From assembly GCA_012520575.1 (NCBI GenBank), contig JAAYOB010000023.1, forward strand, positions 1-64,000: a stretch of 64,000 nucleotides of DNA, written 5' to 3'. Positions 36,455 through 46,091 of this stretch are shown in pieces. The stretch comes from Candidatus Stramentimicrobium fermentans (GTDB lineage: Bacteria; Atribacterota; Phoenicimicrobiia; Phoenicimicrobiales; Stramentimicrobiaceae). The notes under the pieces are model-generated. The model searched no databases. It had not been told where the DNA came from and saw nothing but the letters and a program-made list of their open reading frames with translations. A program made the translations under genes and the position numbers. Position 1 is the first letter of the stretch. Each line of letters begins with the position of its first letter.

Positions 36455-37705
36455 TTAGGGTTCGGGAGGAAAATGCTCATTAATAATCCTATCGATTCGT
36501 TCCTGAGCCAATGCTCCCATTTGTGTAGATTCTCCCCAGCAAGTACTGTTTGGGTATTGGTCAACAATTATCTGATAGGTGTCGAGGGCTTCCTGCCACA
36601 TTGCTTTCATTTCATAGCAATACCCGATATAAAAATAGGCACAGGGGGCAATCAATCTATTGTTATCATCCGGCCATTTAGCTGAAGCATAATTGTTGAC
36701 GGCATTCTGAAAAGCAAGCAGGGCTTCATCATAGTTTGCCAAATTTTTACAATATATTTCTCCAATGAAGTATTGAGAAGCAGGCGTATAAATGCTATCG
36801 GGATAGAGGTCTATTACTCTTTGAAAACCTGCAATAGCTTCATTATAATATCCCAATTCCCTGTTGCAGAGGGCAATTCGGTATTGCGCTAAAGGGGTTA
36901 TATCGCATAGGGGATAATCATCAATAACTTTCCGGAATTCAGATATGGCATTAACGCAATCTCCGGTCCGGTAATAACAATTACCTATACCTAAACGGGC
37001 GAAGGCTGCCCAGGGACTATCGGGATAATGGAAGAGAAGGATGGAATATTCATCCCTTGCAGTAATATAGAGCCCATTCAGCTCGTAGATATAGCCGATA
37101 TGATATTGAGCATCATCAGCCCAGGGGCTGTCAGGATAATCGGCGAGCAATTCTTGAAAAGTATTCAGGGCTTGCTGATATTCTTTCTGTTCCAGAAATT
37201 TATAAGCTGCATCATAGAGGGCAGTATCTTCCTTTGGTATAAGCACAATCGGGTCACCGAAATGTACTTGATTAACAGTATTCGGCTCGATATAGACATT
37301 GAGTAATTTTTTGATAACATATCCCTCTTTGATAACGGTGAGAGTCCTCTTACCGGAGGGTGCTTCATTTAACAGGAAGTATCCGTTCCGGTCAGTGTAA
37401 GCAGTATTGGTAGAACCGCTGATACTGATTAAGACATCGGGAAGCGGGGTGGTGAAATTACCGTCTCCTATTTGTCTGTGTACCACTCCCTCTAAAGTGC
37501 CGAATTGGGAATTAAAGAGATTGCAGCCGCTTAAAGTGAGGGATAGAAGGATGAGTAATAACAGTGGTGAGAGTACCGGTAAGGGCCGTAATGAAAAAGG
37601 GACTGCTGAAACTAATCTTGATAACTTTGCTTTGTAACTTTTTGTTTTTATTTTTGTTTTTATCTGTTGATCTTTTCTACCTTTTCTATTGTATGAAGGA
37701 ATCAA
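36455..37705 (-). CDS. TPR lipoprotein with carboxypeptidase-regulatory-like domain
   Basis: 416 residues. A lipobox (LSGC, Cys61) comes after an unusually long basic N terminus, so the true start may be a later non-ATG codon. Residues ~68-130 look like a CarboxypepD_reg beta-sandwich (YTDRNGYFLLNEAPSGKRTL). The rest is five or more TPRs of the YbgF/BamD kind (AAYKFLEQKEYQQALNTFQE; DYPDSPWADDAQYHIGYIYE). It may scaffold envelope complexes. The stop is 51 bases before the sigma-factor start, on the same strand. Confidence 0.75.
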   Translation of the reverse strand: MIPSYNRKGRKDQQIKTKIKTKSYKAKLSRLVSAVPFSLRPLPVLSPLLLLILLSLTLSGCNLFNSQFGTLEGVVHRQIGDGNFTTPLPDVLISISGSTNTAYTDRNGYFLLNEAPSGKRTLTVIKEGYVIKKLLNVYIEPNTVNQVHFGDPIVLIPKEDTALYDAAYKFLEQKEYQQALNTFQELLADYPDSPWADDAQYHIGYIYELNGLYITARDEYSILLFHYPDSPWAAFARLGIGNCYYRTGDCVNAISEFRKVIDDYPLCDITPLAQYRIALCNRELGYYNEAIAGFQRVIDLYPDSIYTPASQYFIGEIYCKNLANYDEALLAFQNAVNNYASAKWPDDNNRLIAPCAYFYIGYCYEMKAMWQEALDTYQIIVDQYPNSTCWGESTQMGALAQERIDRIINEHFPPEP

Positions 37706-38051
37706 TACTGTTCTCCTTTTATTTATACTTCTCCGGGATAAGCATAACTACACAACTAAGCAATTATTATATTATATTTTTGTATTTAGTTTTTCCGGGA
37801 TAATCATTTGCCTATATAATCTATGAATTGACAAAGCTGAACAATATTTTTAAGGTCTTATATACCCCATCCCGATTCCAATCTATTTCTGAATATTAAT
37901 GAAACAAAATATCATATCTACAAAGCCGGTAATGGAAACCGATTTTTTTCAGGCGAACTTCATAGGGGCAATATGATTTCATCTCTTAATATTATCACAA
38001 CATGGTATTTTAACTCAATAAGCGCATTATACCAGAATAACTGGTTCTGCT
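37706..38051. other. Intergenic stretch, no gene seen
   Basis: About 346 bases between two TPR genes on the minus strand. It is AT-rich and contains a 10-base direct repeat TCCGGGATAA at 37733 and 37793. No gene, terminator or clear promoter was recognised. Confidence 0.5.
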
Positions 38052-38969
38052 TTAATACTTTTTCAATTCTTTTCGAGCTAATTGTGCCATTTCAGAATCC
38101 GGAAATTCGTTCAGGATAAGCTGAAAATAATGTTCGGCTTTTTCCTTTTCCCCTATTTTAGCATAAGAAAGCCCTAAATGATAGTAAGCAAAAGCACTCC
38201 TGCGTCCCCGTTTGAGATAAGTCAGGAAGGAGTCTATGGCACTTTGATAGTCTTTCTTCTGAAAATATATCCAGCCCATCTGATAATGAGTATAGGTCAG
38301 ATAGGGTTTTTCCGTTAATAATTGTTCATAGATAGCAAGTGCTTTTTGATATTCGTCAATTCCGGGTATCAGACTGCGTATCTGATAGATATAGGCGAGC
38401 CGCAGATAGTCATTGGTATGGTCCTCATCCGGGCTTTCTTCTATTCTCTGGGAATACTTTTCAATGGCTGTATCGGAAACAGGATAAGCCTGGCGAAAAT
38501 ATCTGGTTGCCTTAATGGCATCATTCTTTCGGGCTGCCTGCTGACCCTGCTGGAAATAGGATTGTCCTATGTAATAGTATATTTCCGGATTATCAGGGTC
38601 CTCAGAGATACATTGCTCCAGCTGATCTATTGCTTCATCATATTTTTGTTCAAAATAAAGCTCCATACCCAATTCTAAGCAAGTGGGACTGCTATCTTCT
38701 TCTATTGCTATTGCCGATGAGGTCCCCCGTTGGGCGCGGGCTGAAGATTCATCGTCTTGTGCCTGAGCTTGGGCATCAATAGATAATGAGCTGCAGCTGA
38801 GTACCATAGATATATATACACCCATTAGTACCACTAAGGGGAAAATCCGGATAGAACGAATGGAATGAGTCGGAACTTTTGATACTCTTGTTCTGATTAA
38901 AACAGACAGCATATTACCAACTTTCCGAATAGTATTTCCTGACAGTTTTAGGTCCGGTTTATTCATCAA
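38052..38969 (-). CDS. TPR-containing lipoprotein
   Basis: 305 residues. Hydrophobic segment ~43-57 ends in VLSC, a lipobox at Cys59, again after a long basic leader. An Asp/Ser/Ala-rich linker follows, then six or so TPRs, for example LGMELYFEQKYDEAIDQLEQ and YYYIGQSYFQQGQQA, and a last KAEHYFQLILNEFPDSEMAQ. Function unknown; TPR lipoproteins often hold envelope machinery together. Same strand as the sigma-factor operon but separated by ~350 bases. Confidence 0.72.
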   Translation of the reverse strand: MMNKPDLKLSGNTIRKVGNMLSVLIRTRVSKVPTHSIRSIRIFPLVVLMGVYISMVLSCSSLSIDAQAQAQDDESSARAQRGTSSAIAIEEDSSPTCLELGMELYFEQKYDEAIDQLEQCISEDPDNPEIYYYIGQSYFQQGQQAARKNDAIKATRYFRQAYPVSDTAIEKYSQRIEESPDEDHTNDYLRLAYIYQIRSLIPGIDEYQKALAIYEQLLTEKPYLTYTHYQMGWIYFQKKDYQSAIDSFLTYLKRGRRSAFAYYHLGLSYAKIGEKEKAEHYFQLILNEFPDSEMAQLARKELKKY

Positions 38970-39034
38970 TAAGTATGTTATACATTATTATATCTTAAAA
39001 AGTCAAAAATAGATAAATGCTGTGAGAAGAAACA

Positions 39035-39121
39035 GGGTGAGGCTGCTTTAAAACTAATTTGCTTTCGCTCTGCCAGTAGCAATAATCAATCCAGCTCTTT
39101 CTTCCCAAAGTAAAGTAATCG
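39035..39121 (-). pseudogene. Relic of a RelE/YoeB-type toxin
   Basis: Directly after the antitoxin stop the minus strand can be read, after allowing frame changes, as ITL then FTLGRKSWIDYCYWQSESK, close to the W-x-DY-x-YWQ-x-(D/E)-K motif of YoeB-like ribonucleases. The rest of the toxin is missing and the frame soon closes. Short and degenerate, so the call depends on that motif and on its place after the antitoxin. Confidence 0.5.
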
Positions 39122-39123
39122 CA

Positions 39124-39386
39124 TTACTCTTCCTCAACCAAGTCATGCTCACTAAGTTTTGCTCGCCCTTCCTTTATATCTTTAATAACCTGCTCCAAAT
39201 ACCTAATATTATTTTCAGAATAAAAGGGATTAGCAGAAATCTCAAAAGGTATTCGCTTTTCACGGGCTACTTTTTTGGCAAAAATAGTAAAGGCAGCTGT
39301 CAGAGAAAGCCCTAAATCTGAACAGACCTTTTCCATATTTTTTTTAAATCTTTATCCATTCTAAAATTAACCATTGTTTTTGCCAT
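39124..39386 (-). pseudogene. RelB/DinJ-type antitoxin with a frameshift
   Basis: From ATG 39386, behind GGAGAGGAG, the product begins MAKTMVNFRMDKDLKK, the ribbon-helix-helix start of RelB/DinJ. A run of eight A residues (39336-39343) then puts the frame out by one base; with nine A the frame would continue NMEKVCSDLGLSLTAAFTIF and on to the normal C terminus at 39124. The downstream part is open and intact. A single-base deletion in a homopolymer could be a real mutation, slippage, or a sequencing error. The toxin after it is only a relic, which favours real decay. Confidence 0.72.
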
Positions 39387-39587
39387 AAACTCTACTCCTC
39401 TCCTTGTGATTTTAATTTATCAAGGTGTAAAGCATTTATCAAGCATATTCCTTATACCAATACTAATGCGGCACGAAAAATGCTTTTCTTTTTTCCGGTC
39501 ATCGCGAGAACTGTTGAAAACAGTTTGCGGTGAACTCATACTCTGCTGCCTGCATGGAAGAAAATAATTTTATCTAAAAATATTTTA

Positions 39588-39596
39588 TGCTATACT
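39588..39596 (+). promoter_or_regulatory. Possible extended -10 promoter for lptF/G-lptD
   Basis: TGCTATACT gives an extended -10 (TG-n-TATACT) about 75 bases before the lptF/G start. The -35 region (TTTTAT, 17-base spacing) is weak, as is common with extended -10 promoters. Confidence 0.4.
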
Positions 39597-39670
39597 AATG
39601 GATAATCTTTAAATATTACATTAAGTTTAATGAATAGCTGCAACAAAAAATACTAAAAGGGAAGCAACTT

Positions 39671-40762
39671 ATGAAGATTCCTGGCATCAAAATCATTGAC
39701 CGCTATATTCTGTCTCAGGTGATGAATACTTTCCTGGGAATAGTGGCGCTTTTGACTATCCTGCTAATCGTAGAGACTATGTTTGAACTTACCGAGATAC
39801 TGATTAATAAAAAAGCCCCTATTATGAGTGTCATTGAATTGTTGCTCTATCGCCTACCTGCTTTTTTGGCTGTCACCTTCCCGGTAGCCCTGTTAGGTTC
39901 CAGTGAACTGGCCATTGCTCAAATGTCTACCAATAATGAGATTGCCGCTATGCGCACCGGCGGTATCAGTTTTCGCAGAATTATGAAACCTTTTTTGATT
40001 GCCGGCATTTTAGTCAGTATCTTATCATTTGTAACAAATGACTACATTGTACCTGAAACTAACCATATTTCCCAGAATATCATCCGGGAAATTGTACTGA
40101 AAAAGGGACCGCCCCATATTAAGCGCAATGTCTTTTTCCGCGATGCCGAAAACCGCTATTTTTATATTAATAGACTGGATGAAGAAAATATGATAATGCG
40201 TGAGATTATGATTTATGAGATGACCAGAGAGCGTTATCCCAGAGTAATTACCGCAGCTGAAGGACGCTGGGTGGTGGATACCTGGGAATTAAAGAATGGA
40301 ACGGTGTATAATTATAATGAAGACGGCAAAATTACCTATGAGATGGCGTTTCAGGAAATGAAAATAGAAGTGAAGGATGAACTGCAGGATTTCTTTAAGA
40401 ATCAGCGTTCCCCGCAGGAGATGAGCACCAAGGAACTGCGGCAGCAGATACAGATACTGAAAGATGCGGGGGTGGACACCACCAATTTTGAAGTAGATTA
40501 CCATGTCAAATATTCTTTCCCCTTATCAGGATTTATTTTTGCACTTATCGGCGTTCCGCTGGGAATGCAGATGAAAAGGAGTACCAAAGCAACAGGTCTG
40601 ATTATCAGTATTATTCTGGTTTTCCTCTATTATGTATTTTACTCTCTATGCCGTGCCATAGGCCGAGGCGGCATAATTGACCCATTCAGCGCATCCTGGA
40701 TACCTAATATAGTATTTTTAGCGCTGGGATTATTCCTGGTGCTCCGTGTAGAAAAAGCATAA
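39671..40762 (+). CDS. LPS export permease of the LptF/LptG (YjgP/YjgQ) family
   Basis: 363 residues. Three membrane helices in the first ~120 residues (GIVALLTILLIVETMFELTE; LPAFLAVTFPVALLGSSELA), a periplasmic beta-jellyroll (EGRWVVDTWELKNGTVYNYN), and three C-terminal helices. The MRTGGISFRRI coupling helix between helices 2 and 3 is typical of the family. LptF and LptG form a heterodimer that extracts LPS with LptB. Only one permease is in the window, so the partner is elsewhere or a homodimer is used. It precedes lptD by about 60 bases on the same strand. Confidence 0.9.
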   Translation: MKIPGIKIIDRYILSQVMNTFLGIVALLTILLIVETMFELTEILINKKAPIMSVIELLLYRLPAFLAVTFPVALLGSSELAIAQMSTNNEIAAMRTGGISFRRIMKPFLIAGILVSILSFVTNDYIVPETNHISQNIIREIVLKKGPPHIKRNVFFRDAENRYFYINRLDEENMIMREIMIYEMTRERYPRVITAAEGRWVVDTWELKNGTVYNYNEDGKITYEMAFQEMKIEVKDELQDFFKNQRSPQEMSTKELRQQIQILKDAGVDTTNFEVDYHVKYSFPLSGFIFALIGVPLGMQMKRSTKATGLIISIILVFLYYVFYSLCRAIGRGGIIDPFSASWIPNIVFLALGLFLVLRVEKA

Positions 40763-40771
40763 TATTGCCAT

Positions 40772-40800
40772 GCTGCCGTAGAGACGGTTCTTTCTTTTGG
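40772..40800 (+). repeat. Dispersed repeat element, copy 1
   Basis: The segment GCCGTAGAGACGGTTCTTT followed by C/T-rich bases matches the minus strand at 61016-61044 (consensus GCCRTAGRGACGGTTCTTT). I recall similar GGGACGGTTCTTTTG elements scattered in many anaerobe genomes. It sits in the short gap between lptF/G and lptD. Confidence 0.55.
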
Positions 40801-40824
40801 TACATATTAATAGATATTGGAGAA

Positions 40825-43677
40825 ATGACGGAGAAGGCAGAATATAACAGATTTATGTTAAAGAAAAAAATAGAACAACTACCGCCTAAATACAAGAAAA
40901 GCAGTTATAAATATAAGTCTTGCCTCAATTTTTTCATAATAGGTTTTCTCACTTTTTTAGTTACCCTTCTTTCCCTTTCTGCCATTCCTGCCCATGCTCA
41001 AACAGACCTCTTATTTGATGAACAGATAAAAGCTTTTGCCATTACCCGATTCCGGCAAGGATTCACCGAACATGAAGTCCGTTTGCTCTGGGCTTCTTTT
41101 GAATTAGAGACAGCTGATGAGTACAAAGTATTTAAAAGTACCAACCGGATGGACTTTGTAGAAGTAAGGGCAGACTATGAAGATGAAGGATTTCAATTTT
41201 GGTGGATTGATGAGGATATTCTGGACCGAAACATCTACAGTTACTATGTAGAAGGATACAGCTCCAACGAGTTGGTGGGCAGAACTCAACAGGTGGAGGT
41301 CGATTTCTGGCTACCCTCCTGCACCGCCCTCTATCCGGTTAATAATGAAATTATAGAGGAAGAAGAGCCGGAATTTAAATGGCAGCCTATTGCCATAACC
41401 TCTTTTCCTTTTAAAGATGTAATCTTTTCAGCCGACGGAGAATTTATAGTACACGATTTGACAGAGGATAAGGAGATCTGGCGAGTTGCCATTGATGATA
41501 TAAATAGCGAAGCTATTATGTTTAATAAAGAAGAAGCTAAGGCGGTTTTAGAAAAAAAGCACCGGTATCAATGGCAATTAAAGATTATCGGTTATGGCTC
41601 AGATAACAGAGCTATTGCGGAATCTATTACCGGCGGGCTGTTTGGATTTCAGGAAGCCGCTGAAGGGGTTGTGCCTGAGGATGAAGGGGAAGAATATGTA
41701 GAAGGAAAATTAAGCATCGATGCCGGCTGGATCAGCTATCAAACAATTGAGGGGGAAGATGTAATTGTCGCTCAGGATAATGTAAAGCTCAATTACGAAG
41801 ATATTAGTCTTACTGCAAATTATCTGCAGATTACTCTCGATAAAAATGAATTAATCGCTAAAGATGAGGTAACTTTCATTGTCGAAGAAGAAAGCTACAC
41901 CTGCCAGAGTTTAAACTATAACTGGAAGAACGATAAGATTATTATGGAAGGTTTTGCCGGGGAAACAGGCGGTGAAAATGTCAGAGGATTGGTCTATTAC
42001 AAGGGCGGAAAATTAGAAAATTTTCCGGATACTGTTGAGATTAACAGCGGATTTTTCACTACCTGTGATTTAGAAGAACCTCATTGGCATATTGAGGCAG
42101 AACAGATTACTATCTACATTGATGATAAGATTGTGGCTAAAAAGGTTTCCTGGTATGAAGGAGACCGAAAGATGTTTACCTTGCCCTCTTTTCTAATCTT
42201 TCTGAGAGGTAAAAATCAGCTGCCTTATATTCCGGATATCGGACAGAGCAGCAGTGAAGGGTGGTTTTTTAAGAATCAGATTAACTATGTAGAGGATGAA
42301 TCATCTTATGGCAGTATTTACGTGGACTTAATGCAAAAAAAGGGTATCGGGGCAGGCATTGAACATACCTTTGAGTTGGGTGAAAAAAAGGTAGATGACG
42401 GTGAGTTAATCCTCTATTTCTATGGCTTAAAAAGAAAAGGGACTTCAATTTATGACCTCGATGCCAATGTTAATTACTGGCAGAATTTTGAAAATGATTT
42501 AAGATTGAAGGCAAATTTGGACTATACAGGTACTATTAATGCCGGCTCACTGGCGAGTTCCGACCATACTTTAAAACCTGATTTTTACCTTTACAAAAAA
42601 TGGGAAGATTCGCTCTTAACTCTTGCCGGAAAATATAATTTTAATGTCAAAAAGGATAATATAGCCGGCAAGGGGAATATTAAGATGGTCTATGACCATA
42701 CAATTACCGATGATTTAAAGTCCAACCTGACCCTGCTCTATTCTTCACAAGATGCCACAGACCAGCCCATAGACCACTTGCTCCGTCCGGAATGGCAATT
42801 GACATATAACGGTGAGGGTTATACCCTACGGCTAATCACTGAAAAACTATTCGATTTAAGTGTAGGAACAAGACCTGCCGGAACACCTGCACCGGGTACT
42901 CTGGATAGAATACCGGAATTGGTCTTTAACAAAAGCAGCGCTAAGTTATGGAATACGGGCATTAACTATAGTATAAATGCCTCAGTGGGACGATTTTACG
43001 AGAGCGCTACGGATCAGGAAAATGTGCGGGGAGAATATATTATCAATGTGAACAGACCATTCAAAATCAATGACAATATAAGCTTGAATGCCTCCGGACT
43101 TTACCGACAAGATTTTTATTTAACAGGTGAAGCGCGCTACATGCTGGGCGGTAAGTTAGACTTGAAGATCGGCTACCAACCAAAATTTTATGGCAATTTT
43201 TCTTATAGTTATTATATGTCTGAGGGACCAACTCCTTTTAATTTTGATACCTTAAGTCCTTTGAGTGAATCGGCCAGTGCTAGCATAACATTAAAACCCG
43301 GAAATGATTTGCAGATTAATCTTTCTACCAATTATAACTTTGTCTCTGAATCTTTTGGCAGCTTAGGCGCCAAATTGCAATGGAATCCAAAGGATGAGCA
43401 TAGTGTGAGTTTAAGCACCTATTATGACTTAAATAAAATGAAGTGGAGTGACCGAATAGATACCAAAATAACTTTAAAGTTAAGCGATGAATGGAAGGTG
43501 AATTACAGCGGCTCGCTCTATTTTAACAAATTTGATATCAAGAACAGCGTAATTAGTGTGGTAAGAGACCTGCATTGCCGGGAAGTCAGTATCAATTACC
43601 GACAATCGAGCAAATCCATCTGGGTTGATTTCAGCATTAAAGCATTCCCCACCGAATCCATCACCATCGGCGGCTAA
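40825..43677 (+). CDS. lptD: LPS assembly outer-membrane protein LptD
   Basis: About 950 residues. After a signal-anchor near 55-75 (ending PAHAQ) come ~200 residues resembling two fibronectin-III-like domains. An OstA/LptA-like periplasmic domain follows (VAQDNVKLNYEDISLTANYL, ITLDKNELIAKDEVTF). A ~600-residue beta-barrel is preceded by the family motif FTTCDLEEPHWHIEAEQITI. The end has RDLHCREVSINY, the conserved LptD C-terminal motif whose cysteine pairs with the TTCD region. LptD inserts LPS into the outer membrane. Start is uncertain: the frame is open to 40765, and I chose ATG 40825; ATG 40855 is possible. The FN3-like extension is unusual for LptD. Confidence 0.88.
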   Translation: MTEKAEYNRFMLKKKIEQLPPKYKKSSYKYKSCLNFFIIGFLTFLVTLLSLSAIPAHAQTDLLFDEQIKAFAITRFRQGFTEHEVRLLWASFELETADEYKVFKSTNRMDFVEVRADYEDEGFQFWWIDEDILDRNIYSYYVEGYSSNELVGRTQQVEVDFWLPSCTALYPVNNEIIEEEEPEFKWQPIAITSFPFKDVIFSADGEFIVHDLTEDKEIWRVAIDDINSEAIMFNKEEAKAVLEKKHRYQWQLKIIGYGSDNRAIAESITGGLFGFQEAAEGVVPEDEGEEYVEGKLSIDAGWISYQTIEGEDVIVAQDNVKLNYEDISLTANYLQITLDKNELIAKDEVTFIVEEESYTCQSLNYNWKNDKIIMEGFAGETGGENVRGLVYYKGGKLENFPDTVEINSGFFTTCDLEEPHWHIEAEQITIYIDDKIVAKKVSWYEGDRKMFTLPSFLIFLRGKNQLPYIPDIGQSSSEGWFFKNQINYVEDESSYGSIYVDLMQKKGIGAGIEHTFELGEKKVDDGELILYFYGLKRKGTSIYDLDANVNYWQNFENDLRLKANLDYTGTINAGSLASSDHTLKPDFYLYKKWEDSLLTLAGKYNFNVKKDNIAGKGNIKMVYDHTITDDLKSNLTLLYSSQDATDQPIDHLLRPEWQLTYNGEGYTLRLITEKLFDLSVGTRPAGTPAPGTLDRIPELVFNKSSAKLWNTGINYSINASVGRFYESATDQENVRGEYIINVNRPFKINDNISLNASGLYRQDFYLTGEARYMLGGKLDLKIGYQPKFYGNFSYSYYMSEGPTPFNFDTLSPLSESASASITLKPGNDLQINLSTNYNFVSESFGSLGAKLQWNPKDEHSVSLSTYYDLNKMKWSDRIDTKITLKLSDEWKVNYSGSLYFNKFDIKNSVISVVRDLHCREVSINYRQSSKSIWVDFSIKAFPTESITIGG

Positions 43678-43720
43678 GTTTAGTTTTGCTATTCTTTATT
43701 CTATTAATCTTTCTGTTCTA

Positions 43721-44362
43721 TTAGGATTTTGTGTAGAGATTTACGGTAACCTTGTTTATGGCAAAGTCAGGTCCCCCAATTGAACTTCCGGAACCTTGCC
43801 CTATTCTGCTATAGCTTTCCAAACCGGTATCACCAATTGTTAAATCGGCGGGATTATCGACAGAATCATAGGTTTTATCATTGTTATCAGTAGTAATAAC
43901 ATTCATATAAATTTTTTTGGGGTCGCCTAAGGATTTTAAATCGAGATTTATTTGAAAATATCCTTCAAATCTATTGCCAACACTGGTATACTGGCAGAAT
44001 TTACCCCATTCTCCCATACAGAATCCAAACTTATCCAATCTGATATAATGATAGCCTTTTTCCCATTCCTCTATATCCCGAGATGGTGGTTGCGTGGCAT
44101 CCTCTCCGATGTCCAAAACAATGTAATATTTCCCCAGCTCGGTGTTAATTTTCCCGGTTTCATTTATATCCACTCTGATAAGCAAGAGTTTTTGTTTTTC
44201 ACCGTCCCCTCCTCCGTCATCATCATCGGGCCAGCGGGCACAACCGCTAATCAGGAGTGCCGTTATCAGAAATAATATCAGCATTAAATCTTTTAAAAAC
44301 ATTGTTTTTTTAAATGTTTTAACTGCTTTTTTATTCTTATTATTTATATGGTTAAAGAGCAT
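43721..44362 (-). CDS. Hypothetical lipoprotein
   Basis: 213 residues. Signal with lipobox LISGC, followed by an acidic/glycine linker (DDDDGGGDGE). The rest is beta-rich with no domain I recognise (LIRVDINETGKINTELGKYY; FEGYFQINLDLKSLGDPKKI). The start at 44362 is backed by GGGAGAT eight bases upstream; ATG 44302 is an alternative. It follows lptA on the same strand by 20 bases and may ride in the lptC-lptA operon. Confidence 0.68.
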   Translation of the reverse strand: MLFNHINNKNKKAVKTFKKTMFLKDLMLILFLITALLISGCARWPDDDDGGGDGEKQKLLLIRVDINETGKINTELGKYYIVLDIGEDATQPPSRDIEEWEKGYHYIRLDKFGFCMGEWGKFCQYTSVGNRFEGYFQINLDLKSLGDPKKIYMNVITTDNNDKTYDSVDNPADLTIGDTGLESYSRIGQGSGSSIGGPDFAINKVTVNLYTKS

Positions 44363-44382
44363 TTTCTATATATCTCCCTGTT

Positions 44383-45108
44383 TTAATCCAAAATCATAGT
44401 ACTTCTGACACCGCCGGTTACATCCAGCTTATCATCTCCGATATGAAAGACGGCTTTTTCACCGGATATTTTTCGGTCATTAGCGAGCTCTTCGATCTTA
44501 ACCCCACCGGTCAGAGAAATCATATCCTCTGCATCATCGTAAATGGCTTCCAGTGCAGTAATAGTGTAATCTTTTTTTGTGATGAGCACCTCCCCGGTAG
44601 CAGTCATATTTTTTGTTCCGGTAAAAATCTCCAATTTCCGGCATTTCCAGGTTATATTGTCCGGCTCTCCCTTGCTATCCTCTCTTTCCTGCACTAATTC
44701 CACCTGGTTTTCAAAGATATATTTTTTGTCGTTTAAGAATGCCTCCAGCTTCTCACCGGTAATGGTGATATCCTCTTTGACCAGCTTTACATTTCCCGAT
44801 ATCTGCCCGATTTTAGTACCGACATTGAAGGACGCTAAATCTGCAGTAAGGGTAGCATCTTCCTGAATGATTACCACATTACCGCTAAAAACCATCGAAT
44901 CGTTTTCTTTATCATAGCTAACCTGATCAGAGGTTAATTCTACGATTGATTCGCCTTTTTCTTCTTTTTCCCGAGACACTTCCGGTTCGGCTATCCCGGT
45001 ATCTTTCCCTTTATCAACCTCTGCCTGCTCCTGAGCAAAGAGCAACATAGTGGTTAAGCTTATCAAGAAAATAATCATAAAACCTAACAAAACCTTTTTC
45101 GTTTTCAT
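44383..45108 (-). CDS. lptA: LptA/OstA-like periplasmic LPS transport protein
   Basis: 241 residues from ATG 45108. Signal peptide (hydrophobic ~6-21, ending LLFAQ), acidic linker, then repeated OstA beta-jellyroll strands: VSYDKENDSMVFSGNVVIIQ, EDATLTADLASFNV, GNVKLVKEDITITGEKLEAF. LptA polymerises into the bridge between LptC and LptD. Longer than E. coli LptA, with room for an extra repeat. It lies 48 bases downstream of lptC on the same strand, the usual pairing. Confidence 0.85.
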   Translation of the reverse strand: MKTKKVLLGFMIIFLISLTTMLLFAQEQAEVDKGKDTGIAEPEVSREKEEKGESIVELTSDQVSYDKENDSMVFSGNVVIIQEDATLTADLASFNVGTKIGQISGNVKLVKEDITITGEKLEAFLNDKKYIFENQVELVQEREDSKGEPDNITWKCRKLEIFTGTKNMTATGEVLITKKDYTITALEAIYDDAEDMISLTGGVKIEELANDRKISGEKAVFHIGDDKLDVTGGVRSTMILD

Positions 45109-45156
45109 ATTATTCCTGTTCCTTTCTTTTGTTCTATTGGGTTCAGGTCTCAATAA

Positions 45157-45738
45157 TCAGAGTTTCATGGTAACTCTGGCACCATCGAATAATTCTAATC
45201 GGGTCATCTCTTTGTTAGCAGAAAAGCCGCCGGCTATTATATGGTTATCATCAACCTGTAATTCTACTTGTTCACTGCTGGACAATCTTTCATCATCAGA
45301 ATGCCAGAAAACCCTTTCGCCCTTCAGATAATCACCATTTTCTTTAGTTATGACCACGCCGCCGCTTAATTCCATATCTTTGGTGTACATATTAGCGATA
45401 CATTTCTGAGCTGAAATGGTCAGGCTTGGTTCTTCTTCTTTAAAAATTATCATCTCTCTAATATTTTCAAATAGTGTATTTTCCCGGTCTTGGGCAATAG
45501 AGATACTATCCGCTTCGATCATCCACTCTTTCTTTTCATCTTTAATACCCAGAACTTGCCCCTGGTCAATACGTACCGGCGGTTCATGAATTATAATATC
45601 ATCCACCACCTGTTCCATAGCCTCCTCAGGAGAAAGTTTATTATCATCATCCGGTAGTTTGTAGTAATAATGGTATATCAGATATCCGCTAATGATAAAA
45701 ACGATTAATATTAAAAAATATATTTTTTTATTGTCCAT
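45157..45738 (-). CDS. lptC: LPS export protein LptC
   Basis: 193 residues: one N-terminal membrane helix (IYFLILIVFIISGYLIYHYY) and a periplasmic jellyroll with the LptC pattern (DEKKEWMIEADSISIAQDRE; EPSLTISAQKCIANMYTKDM; GGVVITKENGDYLKGERVFW). It takes LPS from the LptBFG complex and passes it to LptA. First gene of a minus-strand unit with lptA and a lipoprotein. Confidence 0.85.
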   Translation of the reverse strand: MDNKKIYFLILIVFIISGYLIYHYYYKLPDDDNKLSPEEAMEQVVDDIIIHEPPVRIDQGQVLGIKDEKKEWMIEADSISIAQDRENTLFENIREMIIFKEEEPSLTISAQKCIANMYTKDMELSGGVVITKENGDYLKGERVFWHSDDERLSSSEQVELQVDDNHIIAGGFSANKEMTRLELFDGARVTMKL

Positions 45739-46091
45739 TATATTCGGGACTCCGTATTACGCTATCTATTATACAATACACAATGGTTATGGAAACCGGG
45801 TCTTGTCATTGGACATTGATTTTGTAATATCAAATGCCAAGCCCGACCCTTATATTTAGCCATATCTGGTACAATTTGATCTCAAAATATATTGTAACAT
45901 AAAGCGGGTAAAAAGAGCGCAAAAAATTATCGGTTTTGTTTGGTTTAAGGTTGCGGCAGAAATAATGAGAAACAGAAAGAAATTTCGTCGGAAATTTGTA
46001 ATGAAGGAAGGTAGTTAAAGTTAAAGTGCGAGAGAAGGGATTGAATAGTCAACCAATCAGACAATTTATGGTACAAAAGGCAGTGTTTCAA

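Noticed and set aside
39124-39336. An intact 70-residue antitoxin starting at an inner ATG
   Set aside because: The inner ATG lies in the middle of the RelB/DinJ fold; the ribosome site and true N terminus are upstream in another frame.
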